Positions 25,129 to 33,704 of a stretch of 64,000 nt of DNA are shown here, piece after piece. The notes beneath the pieces are model-generated. The model saw nothing but the letters and a program-made list of their open reading frames with translations. It did not search any database and had not been told where the DNA came from. Location of the stretch: contig JANYDW010000016.1 of NCBI GenBank assembly GCA_025363455.1, positions 87,232 through 151,231 of the forward strand. Direction: 5' to 3'. The DNA is from Oleiharenicola sp. (GTDB lineage Bacteria; Verrucomicrobiota; Verrucomicrobiia; Opitutales; Opitutaceae). The translations under genes and the position numbers were made by a program. Within the stretch, counting starts at the first letter, position 1; each line of letters opens with the position of its first letter.

Positions 25129-25854
25129 ATGACGATTACCGCCCCAGATTTTTCCGTCGCCCTTCTCGCCGGTGGTCTGGCCACCCGGTTGCGACCCGTC
25201 ACCGAGAGAATTCCCAAGCTCCTCGTTGAAGTCGCGGGCGAACCCTTCTTCACCAACCAGCTCCGCTTGCTGAAAAAAAACGGCCTGACCCGCATCGTCC
25301 TCTGCGTGGGCCATCTCGGTGACTTGATCGTGGAAAAATACGGCGATGGGGCCAAGTGGGGCGTGCAGATCGACTACTCCTTTGACGGTGAAAAACTCCT
25401 CGGCACCGGCGGGGCCCTCATCCGTGCCCTGCCTAAACTGGGCGACGCTTTCTACGTCCTTTACGGGGACAGCTACCTGCCCATCGATTACCAGTCCGTC
25501 GGCCGCGCGTTTCTCGCCTCCGACAAACTCGGGCTCATGACCGTTTTCGAGAACCGCGAAGCCTACGACGCCAGCAATGTCTGGTTCGAAGACGGCCGCA
25601 TCCGGCTCTATTCTAAAACCGAAAAACCGCCCCAAATGCGCCACATCGACTATGGCCTAGGCGTGTTCCGCACCGCCGCCTTTGCCGGCTACGCTCGGGA
25701 CGCCGTGGTGGACCTCACCGCCGTGCAAGCCGACCTCTGCCGCCGTGGCGAACTCGCGGGCTATGAGATGAAAGAACGCTTCTACGAGATCGGCTCGCCC
25801 GCCGGCCTGAAGGAACTCGACCAACTCCTTCGTTCCGGCTCAACTCAGTCCTAA
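25129..25854 (+). CDS. hddC: Sugar-1-phosphate nucleotidyltransferase, HddC-like
   Basis: The protein is 241 residues from the ATG at 25129 (MTITAPDFSVALLAGGLATR). The longer frame upstream overlaps the kinase gene. It has the nucleotidyltransferase signature ALLAGGLATRLRPVTERIPK, then LGTGGALIRALPKL and YVLYGDSYLPIDYQ with the metal-binding Asp, and HIDYGLGVFR. It is close in form to D-glycero-alpha-D-manno-heptose 1-phosphate guanylyltransferase. It should join a higher-sugar 1-phosphate to GTP or another NTP. The ATG follows the kinase stop by 4 bp and the SIS gene begins 6 bp after its stop. Confidence 0.86.
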   Translation: MTITAPDFSVALLAGGLATRLRPVTERIPKLLVEVAGEPFFTNQLRLLKKNGLTRIVLCVGHLGDLIVEKYGDGAKWGVQIDYSFDGEKLLGTGGALIRALPKLGDAFYVLYGDSYLPIDYQSVGRAFLASDKLGLMTVFENREAYDASNVWFEDGRIRLYSKTEKPPQMRHIDYGLGVFRTAAFAGYARDAVVDLTAVQADLCRRGELAGYEMKERFYEIGSPAGLKELDQLLRSGSTQS

Positions 25855-25860
25855 CGCCCC

Positions 25861-26466
25861 ATGTCCTATTCCATCCAGCACCTTAAGGAAACGGCCGAGA
25901 TCGTCGCCAAGCTCAATTCCGCCGATTGCGAAAAATGTGTCGCCGAACTCGTCGGCGTGCGCACCCGGGGCGGCCGGCTCTTCATCTTGGGCGTCGGCGG
26001 CAGCGCGGCCAACGCCTCGCATGCCGTGAATGATTTCCGCAAGATTGCCGGGCTCGAGTGCTACGCCCCGACCGACAACGTCTCCGAGCTTACCGCCCGG
26101 ACCAACGACGAGGGGTGGGCTAGCGTGTTTGTTGAGTGGCTGCGCGGCTCGCGCCTCACCGCGAAAGACTGCCTTCTTATCCTGTCGGTGGGTGGCGGCA
26201 ATCTCGAGAAGAACGTCTCCCCCAACCTTGTGACCGCCCTCAAGCTCGCCAAGCAGGTCGGCTCCCGGGTCATCGGTATCGTCGGCAAGGACGGCGGCTA
26301 CACCGCCAAGGTCGCTGACGCGTGCGTCATCGTGCCGACGGTGAACCCAAACAACATCACGCCGCACTCCGAAGCCTTCCAGGCAGTCGTCTGGCATCTC
26401 TTCGTCTCGCATCCCGACCTGAAGGTCAACCAGACGAAATGGGAATCCGTCACGCCGAAGGCGTGA
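25861..26466 (+). CDS. gmhA: SIS-domain phosphoheptose isomerase, GmhA-like
   Basis: This 201-residue protein has the GmhA signature FILGVGGSAANASHAVNDFR, then LTARTNDEGWASVFVEWL and LLILSVGGGNLEKNVSPNL. GmhA-type enzymes isomerise sedoheptulose 7-phosphate to heptose 7-phosphate. The homologue LmbN does the same with an octulose phosphate. It lies within the tightly spaced kinase-nucleotidyltransferase-isomerase-phosphatase set. The C-terminus is short and regular for the family, with no damage visible. Confidence 0.87.
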   Translation: MSYSIQHLKETAEIVAKLNSADCEKCVAELVGVRTRGGRLFILGVGGSAANASHAVNDFRKIAGLECYAPTDNVSELTARTNDEGWASVFVEWLRGSRLTAKDCLLILSVGGGNLEKNVSPNLVTALKLAKQVGSRVIGIVGKDGGYTAKVADACVIVPTVNPNNITPHSEAFQAVVWHLFVSHPDLKVNQTKWESVTPKA

Positions 26467-26468
26467 CG

Positions 26469-26600
26469 CTGGAGACCGGAGACGGGCGGCAGGAGACAGA
26501 AATATCTCGAACGAAGACTTCCTCACGCCCCGAAGCCCCCAATGCAGCAACCTCCCTTGCATGATTCTTCCCGAATCCCGACTCCAGCCTCCTGCCTCCC
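26469..26600. repeat. Purine-rich repeat-like stretch reaching into the HAD gene
   Basis: CTGGAGACCGGAGACGGGCG at 26469-26488 is followed by GCAGGAGACAG. The opposite-strand form of a similar unit (GGGAGGCAGGAGGCTGGAGT) lies at 26581-26600, within the first codons of the HAD gene. A comparable GGAGACCGGA stretch occurs in the GT2 gene at 13661-13690. The alignment between the units is imperfect, so assignment to one repeat family is tentative. Confidence 0.4.
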
Positions 26601-27150
26601 GAAAAACCGCCCAGCGGTTTTTCTCGACCGCGACGGGACGCTGAATGCACCGGTAGTGCGAGAAGGGAAACCGTATCCTCCTGCCACAGTCGCTGAATTC
26701 CAGCTGCTGCCGGGCGTGGCGGAGAGTTGCCGAAAACTACATGGCGCCGGCTACGTACTCGTCTTGGCAACCAACCAGCCTGACGTCGGCCGAGGCACGC
26801 AACCACAAGCTGTGGTCGAAGCCATGCACGCGCACCTCTGTGAGCTCGTGCCCGAGATTACCCGAATCGAGGTCTGCTACGATGACGGATATCGTATGGT
26901 CTCGAGCCGCCGCAAACCCGCGCCGGGTATGCTGCTCGATGCCGCGGCCGCCCTCGGACTCGACCTCGCCCGCAGCTGGATGATCGGCGACCGCTGGCGT
27001 GACATCGACTGCGGCCATGCCGCCGGCTGCCTCACGATTTTCATCGATCATGGGTATGATGAGTCAATTAGGCGTAAACCGGATTTCACCGTCACTAGCT
27101 TTGCCGACGCGGCCGGTATTATCCTTGCCCGATCCGGAACCACTCACTGA
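26542..27150 (+). CDS. gmhB: HAD-family phosphatase, GmhB-like
   Basis: This 202-residue protein carries HAD motif I in RPAVFLDRDGTLNAPV, then VLVLATNQPDVGRG, RRKPAPGMLLDAAAALGLD, and WMIGDRWRDIDCGHAAG (motif IV Asp pair). The family member GmhB removes the C7 phosphate from heptose 1,7-bisphosphate. The zinc-binding Cys/His loop of typical GmhB just before RKPxPGM is not seen (VCYDDGYRMVSSRRKP). The first 25 residues (MQQPPLHDSSRIPTPASC) lie in a repeat-like stretch and are probably not part of the fold. It follows the isomerase after 75 bp and the transaldolase follows after 8 bp. Confidence 0.83.
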   Translation: MQQPPLHDSSRIPTPASCLPKNRPAVFLDRDGTLNAPVVREGKPYPPATVAEFQLLPGVAESCRKLHGAGYVLVLATNQPDVGRGTQPQAVVEAMHAHLCELVPEITRIEVCYDDGYRMVSSRRKPAPGMLLDAAAALGLDLARSWMIGDRWRDIDCGHAAGCLTIFIDHGYDESIRRKPDFTVTSFADAAGIILARSGTTH

Positions 27151-27158
27151 CTCAAGCC

Positions 27159-27878
27159 ATGGCGACGCTCGATACCCTCAAGATCCACATCTACGCCGAC
27201 GGGGCGGACAAGGCCGGCATCCTCGAGCTTTACGCCAAGCCGTACATCAAGGGCCTGACCACCAACCCGACCCTGATGAAGAAGGCAGGCATCAAGGACT
27301 ATGAGGCCTTCGCCCGCGACATCCTGCAGACGGTCACCGCCAAACCCATTTCACTGGAGGTTTTCTCCGACGACTTCCCCGAGATGAAACGCCAGGCCCT
27401 CAAGATCGCCGCCTGGGGCAAAAACGTCTACGTCAAGATCCCCATCACCAATTCCCGCCGCGAGACTTCCATTCCGCTCATCCGCGAACTCTCCGCCCAG
27501 GGCGTGCAGCTCAACATTACAGCCATCCTCACTCTTGAGCAGGTGCGCGACGTTGCCGCCGCCCTCAACCCGAAGGTGCCGTCCGTGGTCTCCATTTTCG
27601 CCGGCCGGATCGCCGACACCGGGGTGGATCCCATGGCGATCATGCGCGAGAGTCGCCTGATCCTCGCCGGCCAGCCCAAGGCCGAACTGCTCTGGGCCAG
27701 CGTGCGCGAGGTGCTGAACATTGTGCAGGCCGAGCAAAGCGGCTGCCATATCGTTACCGTGCAACACGACATCCTCGCCAAGGCGGCCAAACTCCTCGGC
27801 ATGGACCTCGGTGAGCTTTCCCTCGACACAGTGAAGATGTTCGCCAACGACGCCGCCTCCGCCGGCTACAAACTCTGA
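27159..27878 (+). CDS. Transaldolase of the small TalC/FSA-like class
   Basis: This 239-residue beta/alpha-barrel protein has the substrate-binding motif IKGLTTNPTLMKKAGI near residue 30 and the Schiff-base Lys in GKNVYVKIPITNS at about residue 93, then VQLNITAILTLEQV and SIFAGRIADTGVD. Transaldolases move a dihydroxyacetone unit between sugar phosphates. Its place directly after the GmhA-, HddA-, GmhB- and HddC-like genes suggests it makes the C7 or C8 ketose phosphate used by them. In lincomycin biosynthesis, transaldolase LmbR does this for an octulose phosphate, followed by homologues of the same four enzymes. The length excludes the large TalB type. Confidence 0.86.
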   Translation: MATLDTLKIHIYADGADKAGILELYAKPYIKGLTTNPTLMKKAGIKDYEAFARDILQTVTAKPISLEVFSDDFPEMKRQALKIAAWGKNVYVKIPITNSRRETSIPLIRELSAQGVQLNITAILTLEQVRDVAAALNPKVPSVVSIFAGRIADTGVDPMAIMRESRLILAGQPKAELLWASVREVLNIVQAEQSGCHIVTVQHDILAKAAKLLGMDLGELSLDTVKMFANDAASAGYKL

Positions 27879-27886
27879 GCCTGAAA

Positions 27887-27994
27887 GGTGGAACCCGGCC
27901 TCCGGACGGGTTGTTTGGAGGGTTGAATGTGGGAGGGGCTTTACGCCCCGACTGCACGCTCTCCCTGCCAAAATCGTCGGGGCATAAAGCCCTT
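27887..27994. repeat. Two dispersed palindromic repeat units between transaldolase and coiled-coil genes
   Basis: The unit at 27887-27912 begins GGTGGAACCCGGCCTCCGGA. It is the exact complement of 14997-15022 and matches the left arm of the element inside the gene at 53614. A second, separate palindrome has arms at 27935-27951 (GGGGCTTTACGCCCCGA) and 27977-27992 (TCGGGGCATAAAGCCC). No gene is visible in the surrounding 27879-28079. Confidence 0.75.
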
Positions 27995-28079
27995 TCCCCA
28001 TTTCGGTCGGCAGACTCTGCCCCACACCGGACAATTGGCTTCACATCCGCCCGACGGCCCGGCTTGCTGGGACACCGCC

Positions 28080-28640
28080 ATGAAGTCCGACCCCGCCGTG
28101 CCGGCTGACCAGGTGAATCTTCTCCGCCAGCAGCTCATTCTGGCGCAAGTTCGAATCATGGAGTTGGAGGATGGCCGGGACGAACTGCAGCCCAGGCTGG
28201 CCGGACTGGAAAAGCTCCTCACCGCCGCCCAAGACCTCACCGACCTAAAACTCCAGGAAGCCGCCCATCTGGAAAAGGTCCGGGCCGATCTGCAGACGCA
28301 ATATGAGCATCTGCGCCACATGCAGCATGTGACCAATGAGGCTTTGAATGCCAGCCGCGCCGAGGTCGCGGCGCACTCCTTGGGGAAGGTGGCCCTGCTC
28401 TCCGAGGTCGAAAACCTGCACACCCTCACCCGGCAACTGGCCGACACCACCCGGCAACAGCTCGAACGGATTTCCTCCCTCGAGACCGCTCACCGCGCCG
28501 CCCTGGCCGAGTCCGCCACCCGCCAGGAACGCATCGCCCAACTCGACGCCGAGCAGCGCGCCATGAAATCATCCCGTAGCTGGCGCTGGACGGCCTGGCT
28601 CCGTTCCCTTGAGCGCGTGCTCGGTGGCCGTAAGCCATGA
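28080..28640 (+). CDS. Coiled-coil protein with a C-terminal SRSWRWTAWLRSLER motif
   Basis: The protein is 186 residues from the ATG at 28080. Almost the whole length is predicted to be heptad-repeat coiled coil (VNLLRQQLILAQVRIMELED, LQTQYEHLRHMQHVTNEAL). It ends in SSRSWRWTAWLRSLERVLGG. Short S-x-S-W-R-x-T-x-x-L-R motifs at the end of coiled coils are common next to or within bacterial glycosyltransferases and methyltransferases of O-antigen loci. A scaffold or chain-length role is possible. The stop overlaps the start of the next glycosyltransferase gene (ATGA), indicating coupling. Confidence 0.72.
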   Translation: MKSDPAVPADQVNLLRQQLILAQVRIMELEDGRDELQPRLAGLEKLLTAAQDLTDLKLQEAAHLEKVRADLQTQYEHLRHMQHVTNEALNASRAEVAAHSLGKVALLSEVENLHTLTRQLADTTRQQLERISSLETAHRAALAESATRQERIAQLDAEQRAMKSSRSWRWTAWLRSLERVLGGRKP

Positions 28641-30553
28641 ACGGAACCAGCGCATACCGACTGCGCGGCGAAATTGAAGGGCCCCGGCCGCTCCGGGCCC
28701 GCGATGGACTGGTCGTAGTGACGGGATGGTGTTTGGTCGAGGGCGACGCCGTCTCCCCACCGGTGCGCCTGGCCACCACGGCCGGCAACCTGGCTCTGTA
28801 CCGTCGGATCAAGCGACCTGACGTGCCCGGCCAACCGGCCCTCACTGAATGCGGCTTTGTCATCGAGGGCCGTCTGCCCCCGGGCGTCTACGTCGCCTGC
28901 TTCCAAGCGCAGTTGCCCGACGGTCGCTGGGAACCCTTCAACACGCTAAGCCTCGTCGTCGACGCCCGGCCTTTCGCCGCCGGGATCGAATCCCCTTCCA
29001 CGACGGGCAAGGTGAGCCGACGGGTTCATGTCGAGGGTTGGGCGATCGCTCCGGCCCAGCCGACCCGGGAGCTGACCCTCCGCTACGGTCATCAGGAAAT
29101 TCCGTGCGATCTGGACCGCCCCCGCGCTGACATGCCGGCTGCCTACCCCGAAGCACCGCACGCCGGCCGGTCCGGCTTCAAAAGCAGGGTTATCCTCTCG
29201 GCCGGTCGCGGTCCCTTGCGCCTCAAGGCGAAATTGGCCGACGGCTCCGTCGCCCTGGCCCGCACCTCCCTGGAGATTGACGTACCCACCGACGAACACC
29301 ACGACGCGCGCATTGATTTCGGAGCAACCCGGATCCCGTTGGCCGCCACCCGGAATGCGGCGCTGCCCGCACCAACGGTGAAGACCGACCGGCCACTCAA
29401 TGTGCTCTTCATCCTGCCAGGCAGCTTCGCCTCGAACAGTGCGCTGCATGTCGCCGCACTCGCCAACGAACTGAGTCGTGCCGGCCACGACTGTGCGGTC
29501 GCCGTGGCGCACGACCCGGAAACCCTGGGTCACCACGTGGCGCCGCTTTTCCGTGGCTTGCTCCATCGTGAAGCCGCGAGCGGCGTCACCTTCGCCAACG
29601 GTCGCGGGCCGCAGGTTGTCCATGCCTGGACGACCCGGGAGAACGTCCGGGTCCTCGCCGAAAAACTCCGCGCCGACCATGGCGCGCAGGTCGTGGTGCA
29701 CCTGGAGGACAACGAACAGGAAATTCTTGCTCTGTCGCTGGGGCGCCCGGCCGGCGAACTGGAGAAGATGTCCGCCGCCGAGCTGGACCGGCTCGTGCCG
29801 CCCGACCTGTCTCATCCGCGCCATGGTCGCGACTTTCTCGCCCGTGCCGACGCGGTTACAGTGATCACAGACAAGCTCCGCGAGCTGGTCCCGGCCGGCC
29901 GGCCTTGCCACACGGTGTGGCCCGCGGCCGATGCCCGCTATTTTTTCGCCCGGACCCGGCCGGATGATTTTCGCCAGACCCTCGATCCCGGGCCGGATGC
30001 CTCCGTGCTGTTCTACCATGGCAACGTGCATGCGGCCAATGCGGCGGAAGTGCGCGAACTCTACGCGGCCGTGCTCCAGCTCAACCGGAACGGCCTGCCG
30101 GTGACACTGATCCGCACCGGCCTCGACCAAGTGGATTTTCTGGGCGCGCTGGCGGAGGAGGTCGCTCCGCACGTCCTTTCATTGGGACAGATCCTGCACC
30201 ATCACCACCTGCCTCCGCTCATGGCGCTGGCGGACATCTTTGTGCAACCCGGGGCCTCGGATGCCTTCAATGACTACCGTTTCCCCTCGAAGCTGCCGGA
30301 ATTTTTTACCCTCGGCCGGCCTGTCGTGCTACCCCGCACCAACCTCGGCTCGCAGCTCCGTCACGGCATCGACGCCTATGTGCTCGAACGCGCCGATAAC
30401 GCCGGCATAGCGGCTGCCGTTACCGAACTGCGGCGCGACCGCGCCCTCCACGCCCGCCTCAGCCAGGGAGCGCTGGCCTTTGCGGAAAAACACTTCAGCT
30501 GGCCCCGCAGCGCGGAGGCGCTTGCCAAGTTCTACGCGGCCCTGCCAGCCTGA
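28637..30553 (+). CDS. Glycosyltransferase (GT4-like) with two N-terminal beta modules
   Basis: In this 638-residue protein, residues 22-110 are a divergent copy of the window's recurrent module (VVVTGWCLVEGD, IKRPDVPG, CGFVIEGRLPPGVY, LPDGRWEPF). Residues 118-215 look like a second copy (VHVEGWAIAPAQP, LDRPRADM, SGFKSRVILSAG). From about residue 252 a GT-B fold begins (LNVLFILPGSFASNSALHVA), with VVHLEDNEQEILAL and the donor-site region FVQPGASDAFNDYRFPSKLP, then EFFTLGRPVVLPRTN. The C-terminal domain differs from the other array members, so this is a separate branch. It is coupled to the coiled-coil gene before it and lies 6 bp before an epimerase gene. Confidence 0.8.
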   Translation: MNGTSAYRLRGEIEGPRPLRARDGLVVVTGWCLVEGDAVSPPVRLATTAGNLALYRRIKRPDVPGQPALTECGFVIEGRLPPGVYVACFQAQLPDGRWEPFNTLSLVVDARPFAAGIESPSTTGKVSRRVHVEGWAIAPAQPTRELTLRYGHQEIPCDLDRPRADMPAAYPEAPHAGRSGFKSRVILSAGRGPLRLKAKLADGSVALARTSLEIDVPTDEHHDARIDFGATRIPLAATRNAALPAPTVKTDRPLNVLFILPGSFASNSALHVAALANELSRAGHDCAVAVAHDPETLGHHVAPLFRGLLHREAASGVTFANGRGPQVVHAWTTRENVRVLAEKLRADHGAQVVVHLEDNEQEILALSLGRPAGELEKMSAAELDRLVPPDLSHPRHGRDFLARADAVTVITDKLRELVPAGRPCHTVWPAADARYFFARTRPDDFRQTLDPGPDASVLFYHGNVHAANAAEVRELYAAVLQLNRNGLPVTLIRTGLDQVDFLGALAEEVAPHVLSLGQILHHHHLPPLMALADIFVQPGASDAFNDYRFPSKLPEFFTLGRPVVLPRTNLGSQLRHGIDAYVLERADNAGIAAAVTELRRDRALHARLSQGALAFAEKHFSWPRSAEALAKFYAALPA

Positions 30554-30559
30554 TGCCGC

Positions 30560-31471
30560 ATGTCTTTCCCCGTTTCCCGACCGAAACGCCTCCATGTCAC
30601 CGGTGGTCGTGGCCGGCTCGCCTCGCTTATTGCGGATCATTTCCGGGCTCCAGCCCATGAAGTCGTGCTCCATTCCCGAGGTGAGGAAGATGGTTTCCGG
30701 CCGCTCGGGGAGTTGATCCAGCCCGCGGTCTTGGCCCGCACCGACGTGGTCCTGCATCTTGCCTGGAGCACCCTGCCCGCCACCTCCGAGCAAAACCCCG
30801 GCTCGGAGCAGCAGCAGGACCTGCCGCTGCTGGAAAAACTCCTGGACGCCTGCGCTGCGGTGGAGCCGGAGCAACGGCCTCATTTTGTCTTTTTTTCGTC
30901 CGGCGGCGCCGTCTATGGCAACGCACCCGGGCGGCCCAATGTCGAATCGGATCTCTGCCGGCCCATTGGTTCCTACGCCCGGGCCAAGCTCGCCGCGGAA
31001 CAGTTGATCGAAGCGGCCGCCGCCCGTCATGCCCTGCCCTGCACCATCCTGCGCATTTCCAATCCCTACGGCTACCCTGTGCCCACGGGCCGCGTACAGG
31101 GCATTATTCCCCACGCCGTCCGGAGCGCTGTCGAGGCCCGTCCACTTCCGCTATGGGGCGATGGTCACGCCCAGAAGGATTTCATTTACTATACTGACTT
31201 TCTCTCCGCGCTCGACGAGGTCGTGGCCCGCCGACTCACCGGTACCTTTAACCTTTGCGCCGGGGAATCGCACAGTGTGCATGAGATCATCACGCTGGTG
31301 GAAAAACATACCGGCAAAAAAGTCCTCACCACCACGACCGAAGCCCGGGCCTGGGATGTGCAGGACAGTCGGCTCGATCACCGCCGGCTGACCGAGGCCA
31401 CCGGCTGGCGCCCGCAAGTCGCCCTCGATGAAGGCATCCGCCGCTCCGCCGCGGGCTACCTCGATCGCTAG
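30560..31471 (+). CDS. NAD-dependent epimerase/dehydratase
   Basis: This 303-residue extended SDR has the N-terminal HVTGGRGRLASLIADHF, a Gly-rich motif in which the third Gly is replaced, VVLHLAWSTLP, the Ser region VFFSSGGAVYGNA, and YARAKLAAEQL (YxxxK). Further features are RISNPYGYPVPTGRVQG and GDGHAQKDFIYYTDF. It is related to UDP-glucose 4-epimerase-like enzymes. It ends the plus-strand operon and is followed after 22 bp by the convergent membrane glycosyltransferase gene. Confidence 0.84.
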   Translation: MSFPVSRPKRLHVTGGRGRLASLIADHFRAPAHEVVLHSRGEEDGFRPLGELIQPAVLARTDVVLHLAWSTLPATSEQNPGSEQQQDLPLLEKLLDACAAVEPEQRPHFVFFSSGGAVYGNAPGRPNVESDLCRPIGSYARAKLAAEQLIEAAAARHALPCTILRISNPYGYPVPTGRVQGIIPHAVRSAVEARPLPLWGDGHAQKDFIYYTDFLSALDEVVARRLTGTFNLCAGESHSVHEIITLVEKHTGKKVLTTTTEARAWDVQDSRLDHRRLTEATGWRPQVALDEGIRRSAAGYLDR

Positions 31472-31493
31472 CCAGCATTGTTAACCGGGGTGG

Positions 31494-33590
31494 TCACTCA
31501 ATCTTCAGCGGCCCCAGTTGGATCCAGTCGCGCGTGTCCTTGCCCGCCGGGCCCGGGCCGAAGAACAATTCCACCTCACCGGCCGCCGGCAGCGTGAAAG
31601 CAAATTCCAGCGATCGTAACACGCCTCGGTCCTCGCGATTATGGCGCGGGTCAAAAAGCCGCGTGGCGAGCAACCGCCTTTCCCCGTTCACCTCCAGGGA
31701 AAACAGACTCACCTCCACTCCATCCGTTGTCCCGGAATCCGGGAGGTCCAGCCGGTAGGCCTCGGTCGGCATCTGCAGGCTGCTGCGCAAGGTGTGCGCG
31801 CCGGCCGGCAGCGCGAAAACCAACCGGGTTACCGGATGCGCCCCGTACATGGGTTGGCCGCTGGAGCCGTCCAGCGTCGGGCCGAAGCTGGAGTAGAAAC
31901 GGACCGGGACCGGCTGCAGCGCGATAAACGGCTCGCGCTGCCAGTGGTGCATCTTGGCCACTTCAATCCACCGTCCCGCCAAATTTTCCCGGGGAATCTG
32001 GACCCCGGGCGCGAGACTCACTTCGTGAAAATGAGTCTCGAGCAACGCGTACAGCAGCTCCGTCCGCCGAGCCTCCGGCACGTAAACCTGTGCGTCGTGC
32101 CAGATGTAGAGCGGCTCGCGGCCGATCCCACGCAGCCCGGCACGGTCGACCAGCCATTGGCGGCCGTCGACCTTCCCAACGATCACCACCGCGCCAATCT
32201 TGTCACCTTTGAGTGCGGCCAGCGCCTGTTCAACCCGGTTCGGGTCCGACGCGACATCGTCGCGGAACATGACGGCTCTTCGTTGAGAGTAATAGGCGGT
32301 CATCGAATTCCAGTCCTGCCCGGTGACAATGATGACATCGCGCGGATTGGTCAGCGCCTGCAAGGACCGGGTCAGCCCGTCACCTCCCGGGCTGATCGCG
32401 TGCTGTCCCGGATAAAAATAATCCACATAACGCCACGCCTGACCGCCTAGGACCGACGCGACGGCCAGGACGACGACCCACCGGGACACGCCGCTCTCCG
32501 CCAAGGCCACCAAGGCCAGACCCAAGGCCAGCAGCAACAACAGGGAACTCGCTACAAAATAATAGGGGTGCAACGCATAGAGTACGGGAAAGATCACCAA
32601 CACCGACACGAAGCCGGCCAGGCAGCCCAGCCACTCGCGCCAGCGCGCCCGACCTCCGATGACCGCCATCAGCCCCCCGCCCGCCAACACCGGCAGCCAG
32701 CTCAGTTCCTCTCTGATCGTGCGCCACTTCATGCTCCACATCTGGGCCGACCAGCGCGTTTCCTCGGTGCCGAGGTTGAAACCCTGCAAGTTTGACGAGG
32801 TCAGGAAAACCGCCAGCGGGTTCAGCACCTTGGTGCCATCAGAAAAATGCAACCATCCTAGTGTGGCGGCGAACGGCACCGCCACCGCAGCGGCCATCCA
32901 AGCCAGCTCGCTCTTCCAAGTGGTTTGGCGCACCCGCCACAGACGGGCGACAGCCCACACCCCGGCCGGCAGCAGGTAGAGGATGAACGTGGTCACCTTG
33001 ACCAGGCCCGCCCCGGTTCCGGCCAGCACGGCGAGAGCGAGCCAGGCCCGGCTGCGTTCGGCCACCGCCCGCTCAAACGCCACCCAGAACCACACGCTGA
33101 ACATCAGCGCCATGGTCTCGATCAGGAAGGCTCGCGCATAGAAAATGTAGAACGGACACGTTAGCACCACGGCCAGCACCAGCCAGCGGTGCGCTGTCGC
33201 CACCCGCCAACGGCCCAGCAGGAGGAAAATCGCTGGCAGGGTCAGGTAAAAGCACGCGATGCTCACCGCGCGCCCGGCCTTGGTCAGGCTCCAATGAGTG
33301 ATTTCGCTGACGCCGACCACAGTCCACTGGTAAAGCGGAAACTCCATCGGGATCGACCAGGGCTTGCCCAATACCGGCGTCGGGTAGGCGAGTGAGAAAT
33401 TGTGCTCCGCCTTGATCCAGTAGGCTGCCAGCGCGGTCTGCGCCTGTCGGAATTCACCCCCGGGCAGGTTTTTGCTCTCCCAACCCACGTGCACGCCCCA
33501 AAAATTGAAGAGAAGACAGAGCAGAAACGCGCCTAGTGCCAGCCGGCCTTCCATGCAGGACGGCGGCTGAATGGCGACGGGGGGTTCCAT
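31494..33590 (-). CDS. PMT/ArnT-like membrane glycosyltransferase
   Basis: The protein is about 698 residues from the ATG at 33590; an alternative start is at 33554. Upstream of that the frame is only a shadow of the gene on the other strand. Membrane helices run from residue 17 to about 430. The first external loop holds GGEFRQAQTALAAYW, equivalent to the acidic catalytic loop of PMT/ArnT (GT39/GT83) enzymes. Further motifs are PVLGKPWSIPMEFPLYQWTV and RAFLIETMALMFSVWFWVAF. The C-terminal 270 residues form a soluble, probably periplasmic domain ending RDWIQLGPLKIE. Such enzymes use polyprenyl-phosphate sugars. It is the most divergent of four such proteins here. Its 5' end faces the giant gene at 33705 across 114 bp. 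Confidence 0.82.
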   Translation of the reverse strand: MEPPVAIQPPSCMEGRLALGAFLLCLLFNFWGVHVGWESKNLPGGEFRQAQTALAAYWIKAEHNFSLAYPTPVLGKPWSIPMEFPLYQWTVVGVSEITHWSLTKAGRAVSIACFYLTLPAIFLLLGRWRVATAHRWLVLAVVLTCPFYIFYARAFLIETMALMFSVWFWVAFERAVAERSRAWLALAVLAGTGAGLVKVTTFILYLLPAGVWAVARLWRVRQTTWKSELAWMAAAVAVPFAATLGWLHFSDGTKVLNPLAVFLTSSNLQGFNLGTEETRWSAQMWSMKWRTIREELSWLPVLAGGGLMAVIGGRARWREWLGCLAGFVSVLVIFPVLYALHPYYFVASSLLLLLALGLALVALAESGVSRWVVVLAVASVLGGQAWRYVDYFYPGQHAISPGGDGLTRSLQALTNPRDVIIVTGQDWNSMTAYYSQRRAVMFRDDVASDPNRVEQALAALKGDKIGAVVIVGKVDGRQWLVDRAGLRGIGREPLYIWHDAQVYVPEARRTELLYALLETHFHEVSLAPGVQIPRENLAGRWIEVAKMHHWQREPFIALQPVPVRFYSSFGPTLDGSSGQPMYGAHPVTRLVFALPAGAHTLRSSLQMPTEAYRLDLPDSGTTDGVEVSLFSLEVNGERRLLATRLFDPRHNREDRGVLRSLEFAFTLPAAGEVELFFGPGPAGKDTRDWIQLGPLKIE

Positions 33591-33704
33591 CGCCTGAGGC
33601 AAATTCAACCCCCACCCCTTGCCAACCCGATTATTGCCCGGGATCCTTCCGGCCGGAACAGGCTTTACTCCCCCGCCCCGGGCCACGCTTAATTTCCCGC
33701 TCTC

